A DNA stretch of 64,000 nucleotides from Ardenticatenaceae bacterium (lineage in GTDB: Bacteria; Chloroflexota; Anaerolineae; Promineifilales; Promineifilaceae), in assembly GCA_020634315.1 (NCBI GenBank), contig JACKBV010000003.1, positions 124,001 to 188,000 of the forward strand. Reading direction: 5' to 3'. Position 1 is the stretch's first letter, and each line of letters begins with the position of its first letter. Positions 25,501 to 33,474 of the stretch are shown piece by piece. A program made the translations under genes and the position numbers. The notes below the pieces were generated by a model. That model ran no database searches, was not told the DNA's origin, and was given only the letters and a program-made list of their open reading frames with translations.

Positions 25501-26391
25501 GACCGGCGTCCCCCAAAACAGGAGTATGTTGCAGCCTTTGTCGCCAAAATCGAGCCGGGACAAGGTGCCCCCGTACTGCTGCACCAAGGGAAAGACCAGA
25601 TTCATCAACTGTTCCAGGCGGGCGGGCGTCGGTATCCCCGTCACGCCGAGAAAGGCGGTGACAACCGGACGAAACTCGCCCTGTGCTGGCAGGTAAAGGA
25701 GTTCGGGAGCAAAGAAGGGCAGCAGCTGTTCGGGCGCTGTCTCTTGCACTGTCACAGGTTGAATGGGTGGCAGCGGGGCGGTGATGCCTAACACGCGCTG
25801 GTGTGCCGCCGGAGCGGGTTCGGTGGTGACGACAGCCGCTAACTGCGCGGCGGCATTGGGGCTGAGGATTAAGTCGCCTTGCCCGGCTTGTTGTTCGGCG
25901 AGAACGCAGGCGGTAACGGCCGTTCCGCGAAAGTAGTAGGCGTGTAACGGCCGTTCCCCATCACCTTTGAGAATGCCCCACTGCACCGCGCCATTCGCCA
26001 GCCCAATTTTGACAGCAAAGGAGAAGTCGCCCAGCATGGTGTGGCGAATGGGCTGCTGCTGAAACTGCTGCTGGATGGTTTGGGCGGCGACCAATGCCTG
26101 CTGATAAACAGCGGCCTCATCTGCGGTGATGGGAAACAAGGCGGTAAACGAGTCACCGGCAAAACCGGTGACAATGCCACCACAGCCAAAAACGGCGGCC
26201 AACATGGGATCGAAAACGGCCGTCATGGTGTCGGCCAGCAGTTCTGCGCCCTGTTTGCCGTGCGGCACCAATTGTTCAGAGAGGGTGGTAAACCCGGCAA
26301 TGTCAATGAAGAGACTGACAGCGGTAAATTGGCCGGAAAAACGGCCGTTTTGAAACTGTTGCAAAATGAAGGGAGGAATTAAATTATTCAC
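22582..26391 (-). CDS. Adenylate/guanylate cyclase-ATPase-TPR protein, soluble-AC-like
   Basis: 1269 aa. Two class III cyclase domains come first: one with the metal Asp in FIDIAGFT and FAGDSF (about 20-190), and a second, degenerate one with FLGVTGIP and DFGDKGC (about 235-400) lacking the first Asp. A STAND-type ATPase follows (Walker A GEPGIGKTR about 460, FMDDLQW), then TPR repeats (about 850-1250) with typical GDLTAALAYYEQALAVA units. The order matches mammalian soluble adenylyl cyclase and related bacterial proteins; the two cyclase domains may form one catalytic pair. Product (cAMP or cGMP) and signal are unknown. The start is GTG 26391, placed at the edge of an inverted repeat, with only a weak ribosome site, so a slightly different start is possible. 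Confidence 0.82.
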   Translation of the reverse strand: MNNLIPPFILQQFQNGRFSGQFTAVSLFIDIAGFTTLSEQLVPHGKQGAELLADTMTAVFDPMLAAVFGCGGIVTGFAGDSFTALFPITADEAAVYQQALVAAQTIQQQFQQQPIRHTMLGDFSFAVKIGLANGAVQWGILKGDGERPLHAYYFRGTAVTACVLAEQQAGQGDLILSPNAAAQLAAVVTTEPAPAAHQRVLGITAPLPPIQPVTVQETAPEQLLPFFAPELLYLPAQGEFRPVVTAFLGVTGIPTPARLEQLMNLVFPLVQQYGGTLSRLDFGDKGCNILLFWGTPVSYENNIVRALDCLLDLRQALDQQQATMSTNDASAPHFRAGVTYHRMYAGRVGGTWQSEHSCYGRGVSLAARLMVKTEWDEICLDEAAQIEGNAAFHVAKIGDWQLKGFDGPQPAYALLNRRQSASAFIYQGELVGRQQELAQLQQFLRPLHSAHFAGLLVVYGEPGIGKTRLLYELQQQTAAQAQWLFCPCDELLRQSLNPFKECLANFFNQSSAAAPTANQHAFAAKFDQFLTQLAAAPDPRQEAIGDELRRSQSILAGMLNLPEPGALWTQLDSRLRFENMLRTFKAFVKGLSLLQPVILFMDDLQWLDEDSRRLLQTLTHNVDSFPLAVVGTSRYLDGDRQVKPELVIGQPIATLDLHDLNRAGIHGLAEKVVGGAVTDQVVDFLTEKTEGNPFFVEQLCLGLKERGQLTVGETAVSPILYDLTGDTLADIPTSISGVLIARLDRLPLPVKEVVQTAAVLGFQFDAHILQQMLLAETRLPRWLKAAAQAAIWTAISEIEYIFKHALMRQAAYEMQLHARLRESHHLAAQAYQHIYQDDLAPYYGHLAYHYEQAGAETETLLYLEKAADYAADQYANETAVTLYDKLLAAPISPVQALHIQRRKAEVLYNMGRYQAAIDLLESGIAENNAIGDRHMACVLRTYLGQVLWRRRDKVRSLAVSLQAKQLAEELGDQRQLGIILGNIGVAEHMHGRVAAALACHEQACAALQAVGDQRELARLLNSTAVIRWQDGDLAGSLAANLEARRLQEAINHRQGLANSLNNIGVVYKDQGDLTAALAYYEQALAVATELGAPLIMSSAQNNIASTYALQGNYAAAHHYHQLALAMTDELDVPYWRVHFSESRMETFWREGRTAEAAAASEKLLALAEQIKQDKFIFFARFMAARCLAETDPATAVTQLTQLLAAATEENHEARERKAQLLDALWQIQKEHQPTAAVAYRQEAMRLYQQLYERMPASRYQERLAVYQSS

Positions 26392-26460
26392 TAGCGCTTT
26401 CTGTTAACATCGGCTTTGCTGCCGCCGAGTTTTGCCGCCTATTGTAACAAAAAGCGCTAG
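26391..26460. promoter_or_regulatory. Inverted repeat across the start of the cyclase gene
   Basis: CTAGCGCTTTCTGTTA (from 26391) is matched, with one mismatch, by the complement of the segment ending at 26460 (TAACAAAAAGCGCTAG), about 34 nt apart. The left arm overlaps the GTG start. On the mRNA it could fold back over the start, and as DNA it could be an operator. Position is seen; role is open. Confidence 0.4.
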
Positions 26461-26559
26461 AGAGGGAGGTTATACAACTCAATTGAGAGGCCATTTTCCC
26501 TTCTCAACGAGCTGCCTTCTTTGTTGCTTTGCGCTGCGTTTTGCGCCTTTGGCACAGCA

Positions 26560-27501
26560 TCACGCCGGATCATCATTTGCTACCGTGATCACAACATTCC
26601 CTTTTTTATGCCCTTCGTCTACATATCTGTGCGCCTCGGCAATTTGCTCCAGCGGATAGCATCTGTCAATAACTGCTGTAAAATGCCCCGCTTCCATTAA
26701 TTCATTGAGCAGCTCAAGGTATTCTGGGCGAGATTTAGGCGACCCATCATCCACAGAAACGTATTTGCCGTTCGCCGTCAGCACATCCTTGCACTGCGCT
26801 TTTAGCTTTGAGCTTTTACTTTTGCCGACAGCATCAAAGATAAAATCATACCGTTCACCTTTGCTCACCAAATCCTCTTTTGTGTAATCAATGACGGCGT
26901 TGGCTCCCAAAGATTTCACCCATTCTAAATTGGCGGTACTGCACACACCGGTCACTTCTGCGCCAAAGTGCCTGGCAAGCTGAACGGCCGTTGTTCCTAT
27001 CGACCCGGAAGCGCCATAAATCAGCACTTTTTGGCCCTTTTGAATATTTCCCTTTTTGATGAAATGCCCGGCGAGAAGACCGCCATACGTCACAGCAGCA
27101 GCTTCCTGGTAGCTTACACGAGCCGGTTTTTTTACCAGGCACGCTGTTTCTGACAGGCATTTATACTCGGCATAGGTTCCAAAGCCGAAAGCCGTCATCC
27201 CATAAACCGAGTCTCCCGGCTTAAATTGTTTGACATCTTTACCGACCGATTCAACTTCTCCGGCCAACACCATCCCTAAAATGGGATTTCGCGGTTTTCC
27301 AAAACCAAGCGCCAGACCCATCATGAATCCCATCGGACGCCAGACAGGAATCTTAAAACCACGCACAATGCAGTCACTGGCCGTGACTGCGGTTGCAAAT
27401 ATCTTGACGCAGATTTCATTTTTCTTTGGCTCCGGTTTCGGCACATCCCTAAGCTGAAGAAATTCTGGAGGCCCATATTTTGTGCATACAATTGCTTTCA
27501 T
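26560..27501 (-). CDS. NAD(P)H:quinone oxidoreductase-like medium-chain dehydrogenase
   Basis: 313 aa from ATG 27501 (AGAGAG upstream); the earlier in-frame start at 27534 adds a non-conserved stretch. MKAIVCTKYGPPEFLQLRDV opens a GroES-like domain, followed by the nucleotide-binding fold with IYGASGSIGTTAVQLARHFG. The zinc ligands of true alcohol dehydrogenases are absent, as in quinone oxidoreductases (zeta-crystallin/QOR). It probably reduces small carbonyls or quinones with NAD(P)H in the cytosol. A decayed relative of its C-terminus lies just upstream at 27547-27690, so a tandem duplication once existed. Confidence 0.82.
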   Translation of the reverse strand: MKAIVCTKYGPPEFLQLRDVPKPEPKKNEICVKIFATAVTASDCIVRGFKIPVWRPMGFMMGLALGFGKPRNPILGMVLAGEVESVGKDVKQFKPGDSVYGMTAFGFGTYAEYKCLSETACLVKKPARVSYQEAAAVTYGGLLAGHFIKKGNIQKGQKVLIYGASGSIGTTAVQLARHFGAEVTGVCSTANLEWVKSLGANAVIDYTKEDLVSKGERYDFIFDAVGKSKSSKLKAQCKDVLTANGKYVSVDDGSPKSRPEYLELLNELMEAGHFTAVIDRCYPLEQIAEAHRYVDEGHKKGNVVITVANDDPA

Positions 27502-27546
27502 TTCGCTCTCTCTTAACACAACAAACGGTGTCATCGTCAGGTTTGA

Positions 27547-27690
27547 TCATATCGTGATGACAATATTCCCCTTTTTGTGCCCTTTGTCCACCTATTTATG
27601 CGCCTCGGCAATTTGTGCGAATGGGTAGTTCCTGTCAATAATCGGTTTGAGCTGCCCGGCTTCAACTAATTGCGGGAAACGCGGAAGAAG
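27547..27690 (-). pseudogene. Remnant of a second quinone-oxidoreductase-like gene (C-terminus)
   Basis: On the minus strand the frame reads LLPRFPQLVEAGQLKPIIDR, then NYPFAQIAEAHK, a TAG stop, and VDKGHKKGNIVITI before TGA 27547. It matches the end of the intact neighbour (LLNELMEAGHFTAVIDR, YPLEQIAEAHRYVDEGHKKG, NVVITVA) with an in-frame stop replacing Arg-Tyr. The rest of the gene is missing. It is cut off by the small repeat at 27695-27738, which may mark the deletion end. Confidence 0.75.
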
Positions 27691-27694
27691 CAAT

Positions 27695-27738
27695 CTATTC
27701 AGGTAGACTTGTCAGGTTTTTCCAGAAAAACTAAATAG
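27695..27738. repeat. Short copy of the CTATTCAG-bounded repeat
   Basis: CTATTCAGGTAGAC then GTCAGGTTT and TTTCCAGAAAA, closing with CTAAATAG. The outer ends and several inner words match the longer copy at 34136-34205, but the central hairpin is deleted. It abuts the pseudogene remnant. Confidence 0.6.
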
Positions 27739-27830
27739 TTATTTGCAGGAAAGGTTTGCCGCGCGTTATCCGTCTTTGCAATGGAAACGGCCGTTCCCGG
27801 CCAAAAAATCAAAGGTTTAGCGAGGTAAAT

Positions 27831-30800
27831 ATGCATCAAAAAAGACACGTATCGGTTTTCTTGCCGCTGTTGTTCATCACAATAGCGGTTCTGGCGGCCA
27901 CGGCACTGCTGCCCGGTTCGATCAAATCGGCCACCGCCAGCGCACCCGAAGCCCCCACCGAAGTCTTCATCAGCGATGAAGTTAGCGGCATGATCTTGAG
28001 CAATGCACGCATCTTTTGGCACACCAACTGCGGCGGCGAATTTAACCCGGCACGCAGCCGCGCACGCAGCCGCGCCACAGCCGGCAGCACCACCCGCAAT
28101 CATTACTATCCACTCCTTTGCCAGGAAGATCGGATTGCCTCTGTCAACATCGCCGCAGACAGCAACTACATTTACTGGCTCACCGGAAACGGCCGTGTCG
28201 TGCGTCTGCACCAGTCAGCAACCAGCGAGATTCCCAGCGAAGTCAGCCAGATGGAAACAAGCATCGTGCCCGATTACACCGACTACATCGCCGTCAGCAG
28301 CAACTTCGTTTACTGGAGCGAAGGCACAAAGATTTTCCGCGCACCCAAAGCAGGCGGCGCACGCGAAACCGTCTTTGCCGCATTGGGCGTCACCGTAACC
28401 GACCTGCGCACCGTCAATGATGACACACTGCTGTTTCTCGTCAGCGGCAGTGGCAACCACAACTTGCTGAAGGCAACCAACAGCAGCCTTGGCTGGGGAA
28501 CCTCACTCGTTGGGGGCAATGTCAGCGCCTTTATCTTTAACAGCAGCCGTATTTATTATGCGCAGTACAGCAGCAGTTGGGGCGTCGGCGCCATGCGCGT
28601 CGCCTCGAAACGGCTCACTGATTTAGGCGATTACCAGGAACATGTCAATATTGACGGCACAGGCAATCCCTACGTCGGCATGTTGGCGCTGGACAATGTG
28701 AATCTGTACTGGATTGAAACGCGCGGCCCGCTTGGCCCCTTAATGCGCTGGCCTTTGGCGGGCGGAACGGCCGTTCAGATTCAAGCCAATGTCAGCCTGC
28801 CTTATGCGCGGTACAACCTGCTCAGTGATGGCGATTACGTCTATTGGGGACAGGGCGATGCCATCAACCGCATCGCCACCGACAGCGCCGCCATCACCCT
28901 TGACCTGGCAGCCGACGGCCTGGAAATCATCCAGACCATTCAAAATCCAAGCAATGATGTGACGCTGGTGCGTGGCAAAAAGACGTATGTGCGGCTGTAC
29001 GGCCGTATCAACAGCAGCAGTCTGGGCCTCACCAGCATTAACCCATGGCCGCCAGCGCAGTTGGTCGGCACCGTCAGTGGCACACCGCTGCCCGGCTCGC
29101 CACTGCTGCCGCTGCCCGGTCATCCCCCCATCCTCGACCGCGCGGTCAATCGTGACAATCAAGGCGAAGGCTTTTGGTTTGAACTGCCGCCCGAATGGAC
29201 AGAAGAAGCGACCATCACCCTGCGCGGCGAGATTAATCCGCGCCATGTGGCTCGCGAAACGACCTACAGCAACAACACAACAACCCATGTCACCAATTTC
29301 GTAGACAAAGCTCCCATTTGCGTCAAAGTGGTACCGGTGCGCTTCACGTCTGGCACAATTGGCGCCTACAACCCATCACGCCAGCCTCTCTTCGACCGCG
29401 CCGAAGTATTGCTGCCCACCGCCGACCTCTATCAATATTGGCCGGGGGGCAACCCGATGGAAGAGTACGAATTCCCGTTTAGCTCTGGCCCTTACGAAGC
29501 GACGTCGGGAGATGATGACACCTGGAAGATTTTGTTCAAGCTGAATGTGCAAGATGCGTTTAGTGATGATCCGGCCAGTTGCAGCAGTGAAAACGGCCGT
29601 GTCCATTACGTCGCCATCATTCCCGGCAACCACGCCAACCGCGCCGTCAACGGCAAGGCATTGGGCAACTCGCTCGTCTTTTTCGCCAACCTGGGCAATC
29701 AGGGCGACCTGCGCAACAGCGCCATTGGCGGCGTCACCCTGGCCCATGAATTGGGACACAATTATGGGCGCGGGCACATCAACTGCCCCGTTGGCGACCC
29801 GGCCGGCGTGGATGGCAGCTATCCGTACCCCGTTTGCCAGCTTGACTTTGCCGGGCCAAATGCGCATATGGGCTTTGATCCCATCAGCCGCCTCATTATC
29901 CCGGCTACCGAGGCAGGCGACCTGCTCTCCTATGCGCACCGTGCCAGCCCGGCGCTGCCCCGCTGGACTTCTGACTACACCTTTGAAGGGATCATGAACT
30001 CGATGAACAATCGCCCTGGCGCATTGGCGGCAGCGGGGGGCAGCAGCCGCTTCCTCACCGCCGCCTATGACGCGGGCAGCGACACGGCCGAATTCGCCTA
30101 TGCTTACGAGTTGGGTGGCAGCGCCCTGGCAAAAGTGCAAGATTGGCTGGTGACATATCCCCTCGCCACCGATCACGAATTCTGGGTTTATGATGCTGGC
30201 GACACGCTCATTGATCAGCTTCCCGCCGTTGTGCTGGAAGGAGTTGATGAAGGCTCAGAAAGTTACGTCTTTATGGCGCTGCTGCCACTGGATACCGCTG
30301 CCGCGCGTGTCGAATTGGTGAACATCAGCGGGACGCCACAATCCTTGATTAGTATGGGCAGCGGTACGGCCGTTCCCACCGTCAGCATCACCGCCCCCAG
30401 CGGCGGCAGCACCGTGGGCAGCACATTGACCGTCACCTGGGACAGCGATGACGCTGATGGCGACGCGCTGCGCCACACCGTGCGCTACAGCAATGACAAC
30501 GGCGCAACCTGGCAAGTCCTCGTCGCCGAAACGCCATTCTCTACCTTTACTATCAGCAGCGATGGGCTGCCGGGCAGCAGCGGGCAGTCGCGCATCCAGG
30601 TGATTGCCAGCGATGGCTTGCACAGCGCCACGGCTACTTCGGATGCCTTTACGCTGACGCCGAAAGCGCCAGCGGGCGCGATTTTCTTTGACACGTTGAG
30701 CGAGACGGGGGTGTATGAAACGGCCGTTGCCCAGCAAGGCGAATCGGTCATCGCCCGCGCTGTCGCTTACGATGATGAAGATGGCCCCCTCAGCGGCGCG

Positions 30801-31565
30801 GCGCTGCAATGGGCGGTAACAGGCCCTGTCAGCCGCAGCGGTTCCGGCGAAGAGATCATGTTGATCAATCTGCCGCCCGGCACATACGACGTGATGCTGA
30901 CGATGACGGACAGCGATGCCAACGAGACAAGCACGCACGGCACGCTTACCGTCGCCCCCAAATATGTGCCTAATACGGCCGTGCCCATGCTGGATGGTGT
31001 TTGTGATGATGCCGCATATGCAGCGGATGATCATCCGCTGCGCCTGCAATACGATGACGGCAAAGCGGCTTACGTAAGCATGATTCACGCCGATAACGCC
31101 TTGTACGCCTGCTTCAGCGGAATGCCGGTGGGCAGCGAAACGCCCGGCGAATGGGTTGGCTTGCGCGTGGATGTCAATGACAGCGGCGGCTCAACCCCAC
31201 AAGCGGACGATCTCGGCTTCTTCATTGGCGCGGACGGCATTCCGTTTACGGCACATGGCGATGGCCTCAGCGACTTTGTCATTGACGATGTGCCGCAAGG
31301 GCTGAGCGGGCGCATTGTGCGCGTCGCGGGCGAGGAAAGCTGGAGCGCGGAACTGCGCATCGAGGAAGCTCGCCTGGGCGGTTGGGAGCATCAAACGGCG
31401 ATGAAGGTGAGCCATTACTGGCGAGATTTCAGCGGCGACGACACGGTCTGGCCGCTGGAATCGGTCTGGAATAACCCGTCTACCTGGGGCGCCGTGGTGC
31501 TTGGCGAACAGCCAGAGCCGGTGACTGGGTTCCAATTGTTCTTGCCGGTGGTGATACGGCCGTAA
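27831..31565 (+). CDS. Secreted metzincin-type metalloprotease, multidomain, FLPVV tail
   Basis: 1244 aa from ATG 27831 (GAGG upstream), which opens a signal peptide (MHQKRHVSVFLPLLFITIAV). An N-terminal beta-propeller-like part (about 50-380, NYIYWLTGNGRV, NFVYWSEGTK, NLYWIETRG) is followed by a beta-sandwich region and the zinc motif HELGHNYGRGH (about residue 641), a full HExxHxxGxxH metzincin signature. A Met-turn candidate, SMNNRPG, lies downstream. After that come an Ig-like domain with SITAPSGGSTV, a further beta domain, a CBM9-like domain (PMLDGVCDDAAY to the end) and the tail FQLFLPVVIRP. It is presumably an extracellular protease acting on polymers outside the cell. The upstream in-frame ATG 27756 is rejected. 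An ACGGCCGT copy lies 40 nt before the start. Confidence 0.82.
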   Translation: MHQKRHVSVFLPLLFITIAVLAATALLPGSIKSATASAPEAPTEVFISDEVSGMILSNARIFWHTNCGGEFNPARSRARSRATAGSTTRNHYYPLLCQEDRIASVNIAADSNYIYWLTGNGRVVRLHQSATSEIPSEVSQMETSIVPDYTDYIAVSSNFVYWSEGTKIFRAPKAGGARETVFAALGVTVTDLRTVNDDTLLFLVSGSGNHNLLKATNSSLGWGTSLVGGNVSAFIFNSSRIYYAQYSSSWGVGAMRVASKRLTDLGDYQEHVNIDGTGNPYVGMLALDNVNLYWIETRGPLGPLMRWPLAGGTAVQIQANVSLPYARYNLLSDGDYVYWGQGDAINRIATDSAAITLDLAADGLEIIQTIQNPSNDVTLVRGKKTYVRLYGRINSSSLGLTSINPWPPAQLVGTVSGTPLPGSPLLPLPGHPPILDRAVNRDNQGEGFWFELPPEWTEEATITLRGEINPRHVARETTYSNNTTTHVTNFVDKAPICVKVVPVRFTSGTIGAYNPSRQPLFDRAEVLLPTADLYQYWPGGNPMEEYEFPFSSGPYEATSGDDDTWKILFKLNVQDAFSDDPASCSSENGRVHYVAIIPGNHANRAVNGKALGNSLVFFANLGNQGDLRNSAIGGVTLAHELGHNYGRGHINCPVGDPAGVDGSYPYPVCQLDFAGPNAHMGFDPISRLIIPATEAGDLLSYAHRASPALPRWTSDYTFEGIMNSMNNRPGALAAAGGSSRFLTAAYDAGSDTAEFAYAYELGGSALAKVQDWLVTYPLATDHEFWVYDAGDTLIDQLPAVVLEGVDEGSESYVFMALLPLDTAAARVELVNISGTPQSLISMGSGTAVPTVSITAPSGGSTVGSTLTVTWDSDDADGDALRHTVRYSNDNGATWQVLVAETPFSTFTISSDGLPGSSGQSRIQVIASDGLHSATATSDAFTLTPKAPAGAIFFDTLSETGVYETAVAQQGESVIARAVAYDDEDGPLSGAALQWAVTGPVSRSGSGEEIMLINLPPGTYDVMLTMTDSDANETSTHGTLTVAPKYVPNTAVPMLDGVCDDAAYAADDHPLRLQYDDGKAAYVSMIHADNALYACFSGMPVGSETPGEWVGLRVDVNDSGGSTPQADDLGFFIGADGIPFTAHGDGLSDFVIDDVPQGLSGRIVRVAGEESWSAELRIEEARLGGWEHQTAMKVSHYWRDFSGDDTVWPLESVWNNPSTWGAVVLGEQPEPVTGFQLFLPVVIRP

Positions 31566-31807
31566 CCGTTGGCAGCGGTGAGCGGTGAGCGGTAAGCGGT
31601 GGCTGGCAATGGCTTCCACCGCTTACCGACACCGCTCGCCAGTCTCACGCCATCAAATCAGGCAATTTGCTGGAAACATACCGCCCCAATTTGGGCAGAT
31701 TTACCTGTAGGCAAAATAAGCACAACATCTATAATACCTATCCTGATATTTGCAGTGGGAAGCAGCGCAAATGACAGGAATAACAATCACGCAGAAAAAA
31801 ACAACAG
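31566..31807. other. Intergenic: 7-bp tandem repeat and hairpin, otherwise empty
   Basis: GCGGTGA-type heptamers stand four times in a row at 31575-31602. The last unit starts a perfect 12-bp hairpin (GGTAAGCGGTGG at 31591-31602 with 31616-31627), well placed as terminator of the protease gene. No gene was seen from there to the permease leader. Confidence 0.5.
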
Positions 31808-31861
31808 CCTGGAGACATCCCTTAAGAGGGCATCATCCCGTTTTTAGAAAATGGGGTCAGG
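31808..31861 (+). ncRNA. Candidate structured leader of the nucleobase permease
   Basis: GCCTG (31808-31812) can pair with CAGGC (31857-31861), closing a three-way junction. Its two arms are CCCT-TAAG-AGGG and a longer hairpin built from CCCGTTTT and AAAATGGG. A terminator follows 23 nt later and the permease starts 63 nt after that. A junction plus terminator before a nucleobase transporter is a riboswitch-like layout, but the conserved bases of the purine, preQ1 or TPP classes are not there. Confidence 0.35.
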
Positions 31862-31883
31862 CGATCCACAGAGCAAGGTAAAG

Positions 31884-31919
31884 GACTTTTCGTTTTAACG
31901 GCGAAAAGTCTTTTTTTTT
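31884..31919 (+). terminator. Intrinsic terminator in the permease leader
   Basis: GACTTTTCG (31884-31892) pairs with CGAAAAGTC (31902-31910), followed by nine T. It stands 63 nt before the ATG of the permease, so it is an attenuator candidate rather than a gene-end terminator; the previous gene ends over 300 nt upstream. Confidence 0.75.
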
Positions 31920-31981
31920 GCCTGTTTCCGGCAAATGCAAGGGTCACATTTTTTGTAGAGGAGCGTTTTAAGGAGAAAAAG

Positions 31982-33367
31982 ATGTCAAAAGCAGTCAAGA
32001 AAGAGCAAGTGTTTGGATATATGCCCGCCGACACGCCGCCCATTGGATCGATGATCGGCCTTGGGTTTCAGCAAGTGCTGACGATGTTCCCGGCAACGGT
32101 GTTGGTGGCGATTTTAACCAAGTTTGATGTGGGTGTGACGCTGTTGGCCGGTGGGCTGGGGACGATTATCGCCCTGCTCGTATCACGGCGGCGCATTCCG
32201 ATGTATTACGGTTCCAGTTTTAGCTATATCACGGTGGTGATCACGGTGATGAGCCAGTTTGTACCGGATTGTTTTAATGACCCAACGGTGGTGTACTGCG
32301 CGGAGGGCGTGCGGTTGGTGCAGGTGGGGATTATAGGAACGGCCGTTTTCGAAATCCTCATTGGGCTGCTAATCATGCGCGTGGGCAAAGCCGCGCTGGA
32401 CAAAGTGCTGCCGCCCGTCATCACCGGCAGCGTCGCCATCGTCATCGGCATCGCCCTGGCCGGGTCAGCCCTGAACATGGCTGGCGCACATTGGGGCATC
32501 GCCTTCATCACCCTCATTGCCACCATCATCTTTTCCGTCTACCTGCAAGGGCGCGGCTTATTGGGAATGCTGCCCATTTTGTTGGGCGCAGTTGTCGGCT
32601 ACCTGGTTGCCATTCTCTTTGGGCTGGTTGATTTCGCGGCCATTGGTGCCGCACCCTGGCTGCGTATGCCCGCCATCACCATGCCTGCGTTTGGCGACAG
32701 CCGCGCCTGGGGTGCCGTCGTCAGCATTGCGCTCATCGCCATTGCCACCATCCCGGAAAGCACAGCCCATCTTTACCAGATGAGCCTGTACATTGACCAA
32801 CTGGCGCAAGAGCTAAAGCGTAAACCGCTGGGAATCAAAAATCTAATTGGCCTGAACCTGGTTGCCGATGGCTGCGACGACCTGATCGTGGGCATGTTGG
32901 GCGGCTGTGCCGGAACCAACTACGGCGAAAACAACAGCCTGATGGCTATCACGCGCAATTATTCGGTGCCTGTATTGATGGTAGCTGGCGGCATCGCCAT
33001 TTTGCTGGGGTTTGTGGGCAAGCTGGCCGCCCTGGTAAACACGCTGCCGGTAGCGGTTACCGGCGGGCTGTCCATTTACCTGTTTGGCGTGATTGGCATG
33101 CAAGGCGTGGCTCTGATTCAGTCAGAAAAGGTGAACCTGTTTGAGCCACGCCAGTTGGCGGTCGGAGCCATCATCCTCATCACGGGCATTGGCGGCAATT
33201 TGGGGCTGGCAGATGGCGTTTATCCCTTCAACATACCGCTCATTTTCCCCAATGGCATTCCGGCCATTGTTTTTGCCGCGCTGCTGGGGATTGTGCTTAA
33301 TTTGCTTTTCTTGCTGCTGCCACCGTCTCGTTTTGGTGTGCAGGAACGCGCAAATATCAATCAGTAA
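31982..33367 (+). CDS. NCS2-family uracil/xanthine permease
   Basis: 461-aa inner-membrane transporter with about 12-14 membrane helices. The N-terminal segment GLGFQQVLTMFPATVLVAIL and the family motif region VADGCDDLIVGMLGGCAGTNYGENNSLMAIT identify the nucleobase-cation symporter-2 (UraA/XanP) family. It probably imports uracil or a purine base with protons. The ATG is preceded by AAGGAGAAAAAG. The leader contains a terminator and a possible folded RNA, so base-dependent control is plausible. The gene is followed by a strong bidirectional terminator. Confidence 0.88.
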   Translation: MSKAVKKEQVFGYMPADTPPIGSMIGLGFQQVLTMFPATVLVAILTKFDVGVTLLAGGLGTIIALLVSRRRIPMYYGSSFSYITVVITVMSQFVPDCFNDPTVVYCAEGVRLVQVGIIGTAVFEILIGLLIMRVGKAALDKVLPPVITGSVAIVIGIALAGSALNMAGAHWGIAFITLIATIIFSVYLQGRGLLGMLPILLGAVVGYLVAILFGLVDFAAIGAAPWLRMPAITMPAFGDSRAWGAVVSIALIAIATIPESTAHLYQMSLYIDQLAQELKRKPLGIKNLIGLNLVADGCDDLIVGMLGGCAGTNYGENNSLMAITRNYSVPVLMVAGGIAILLGFVGKLAALVNTLPVAVTGGLSIYLFGVIGMQGVALIQSEKVNLFEPRQLAVGAIILITGIGGNLGLADGVYPFNIPLIFPNGIPAIVFAALLGIVLNLLFLLLPPSRFGVQERANINQ

Positions 33368-33413
33368 CGCGCAAATTGGATGTCGGGCGTTGACCGACAC
33401 CCAAACAAAAACA

Positions 33414-33447
33414 AAAAAGCTGGCGGTTTTCGAGCCGCCAGCTTTTT
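33414..33447. terminator. Bidirectional intrinsic terminator
   Basis: AAAAAGCTGGCGG (33414-33426) and CCGCCAGCTTTTT (33435-33447) form a perfect 13-bp hairpin with an A-run and T-run on either side. It lies between the convergent permease and lipoprotein genes. Confidence 0.9.
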
Positions 33448-33474
33448 GTTACTCAGTTTGGGCCATTTTGGTTG

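Noticed and set aside
31808..31883. PyrR-binding loop or purine riboswitch upstream of the permease
   Set aside because: GATCCACAGAG only loosely recalls the PyrR site, and the purine-aptamer loop bases are missing; kept only as an unnamed leader.
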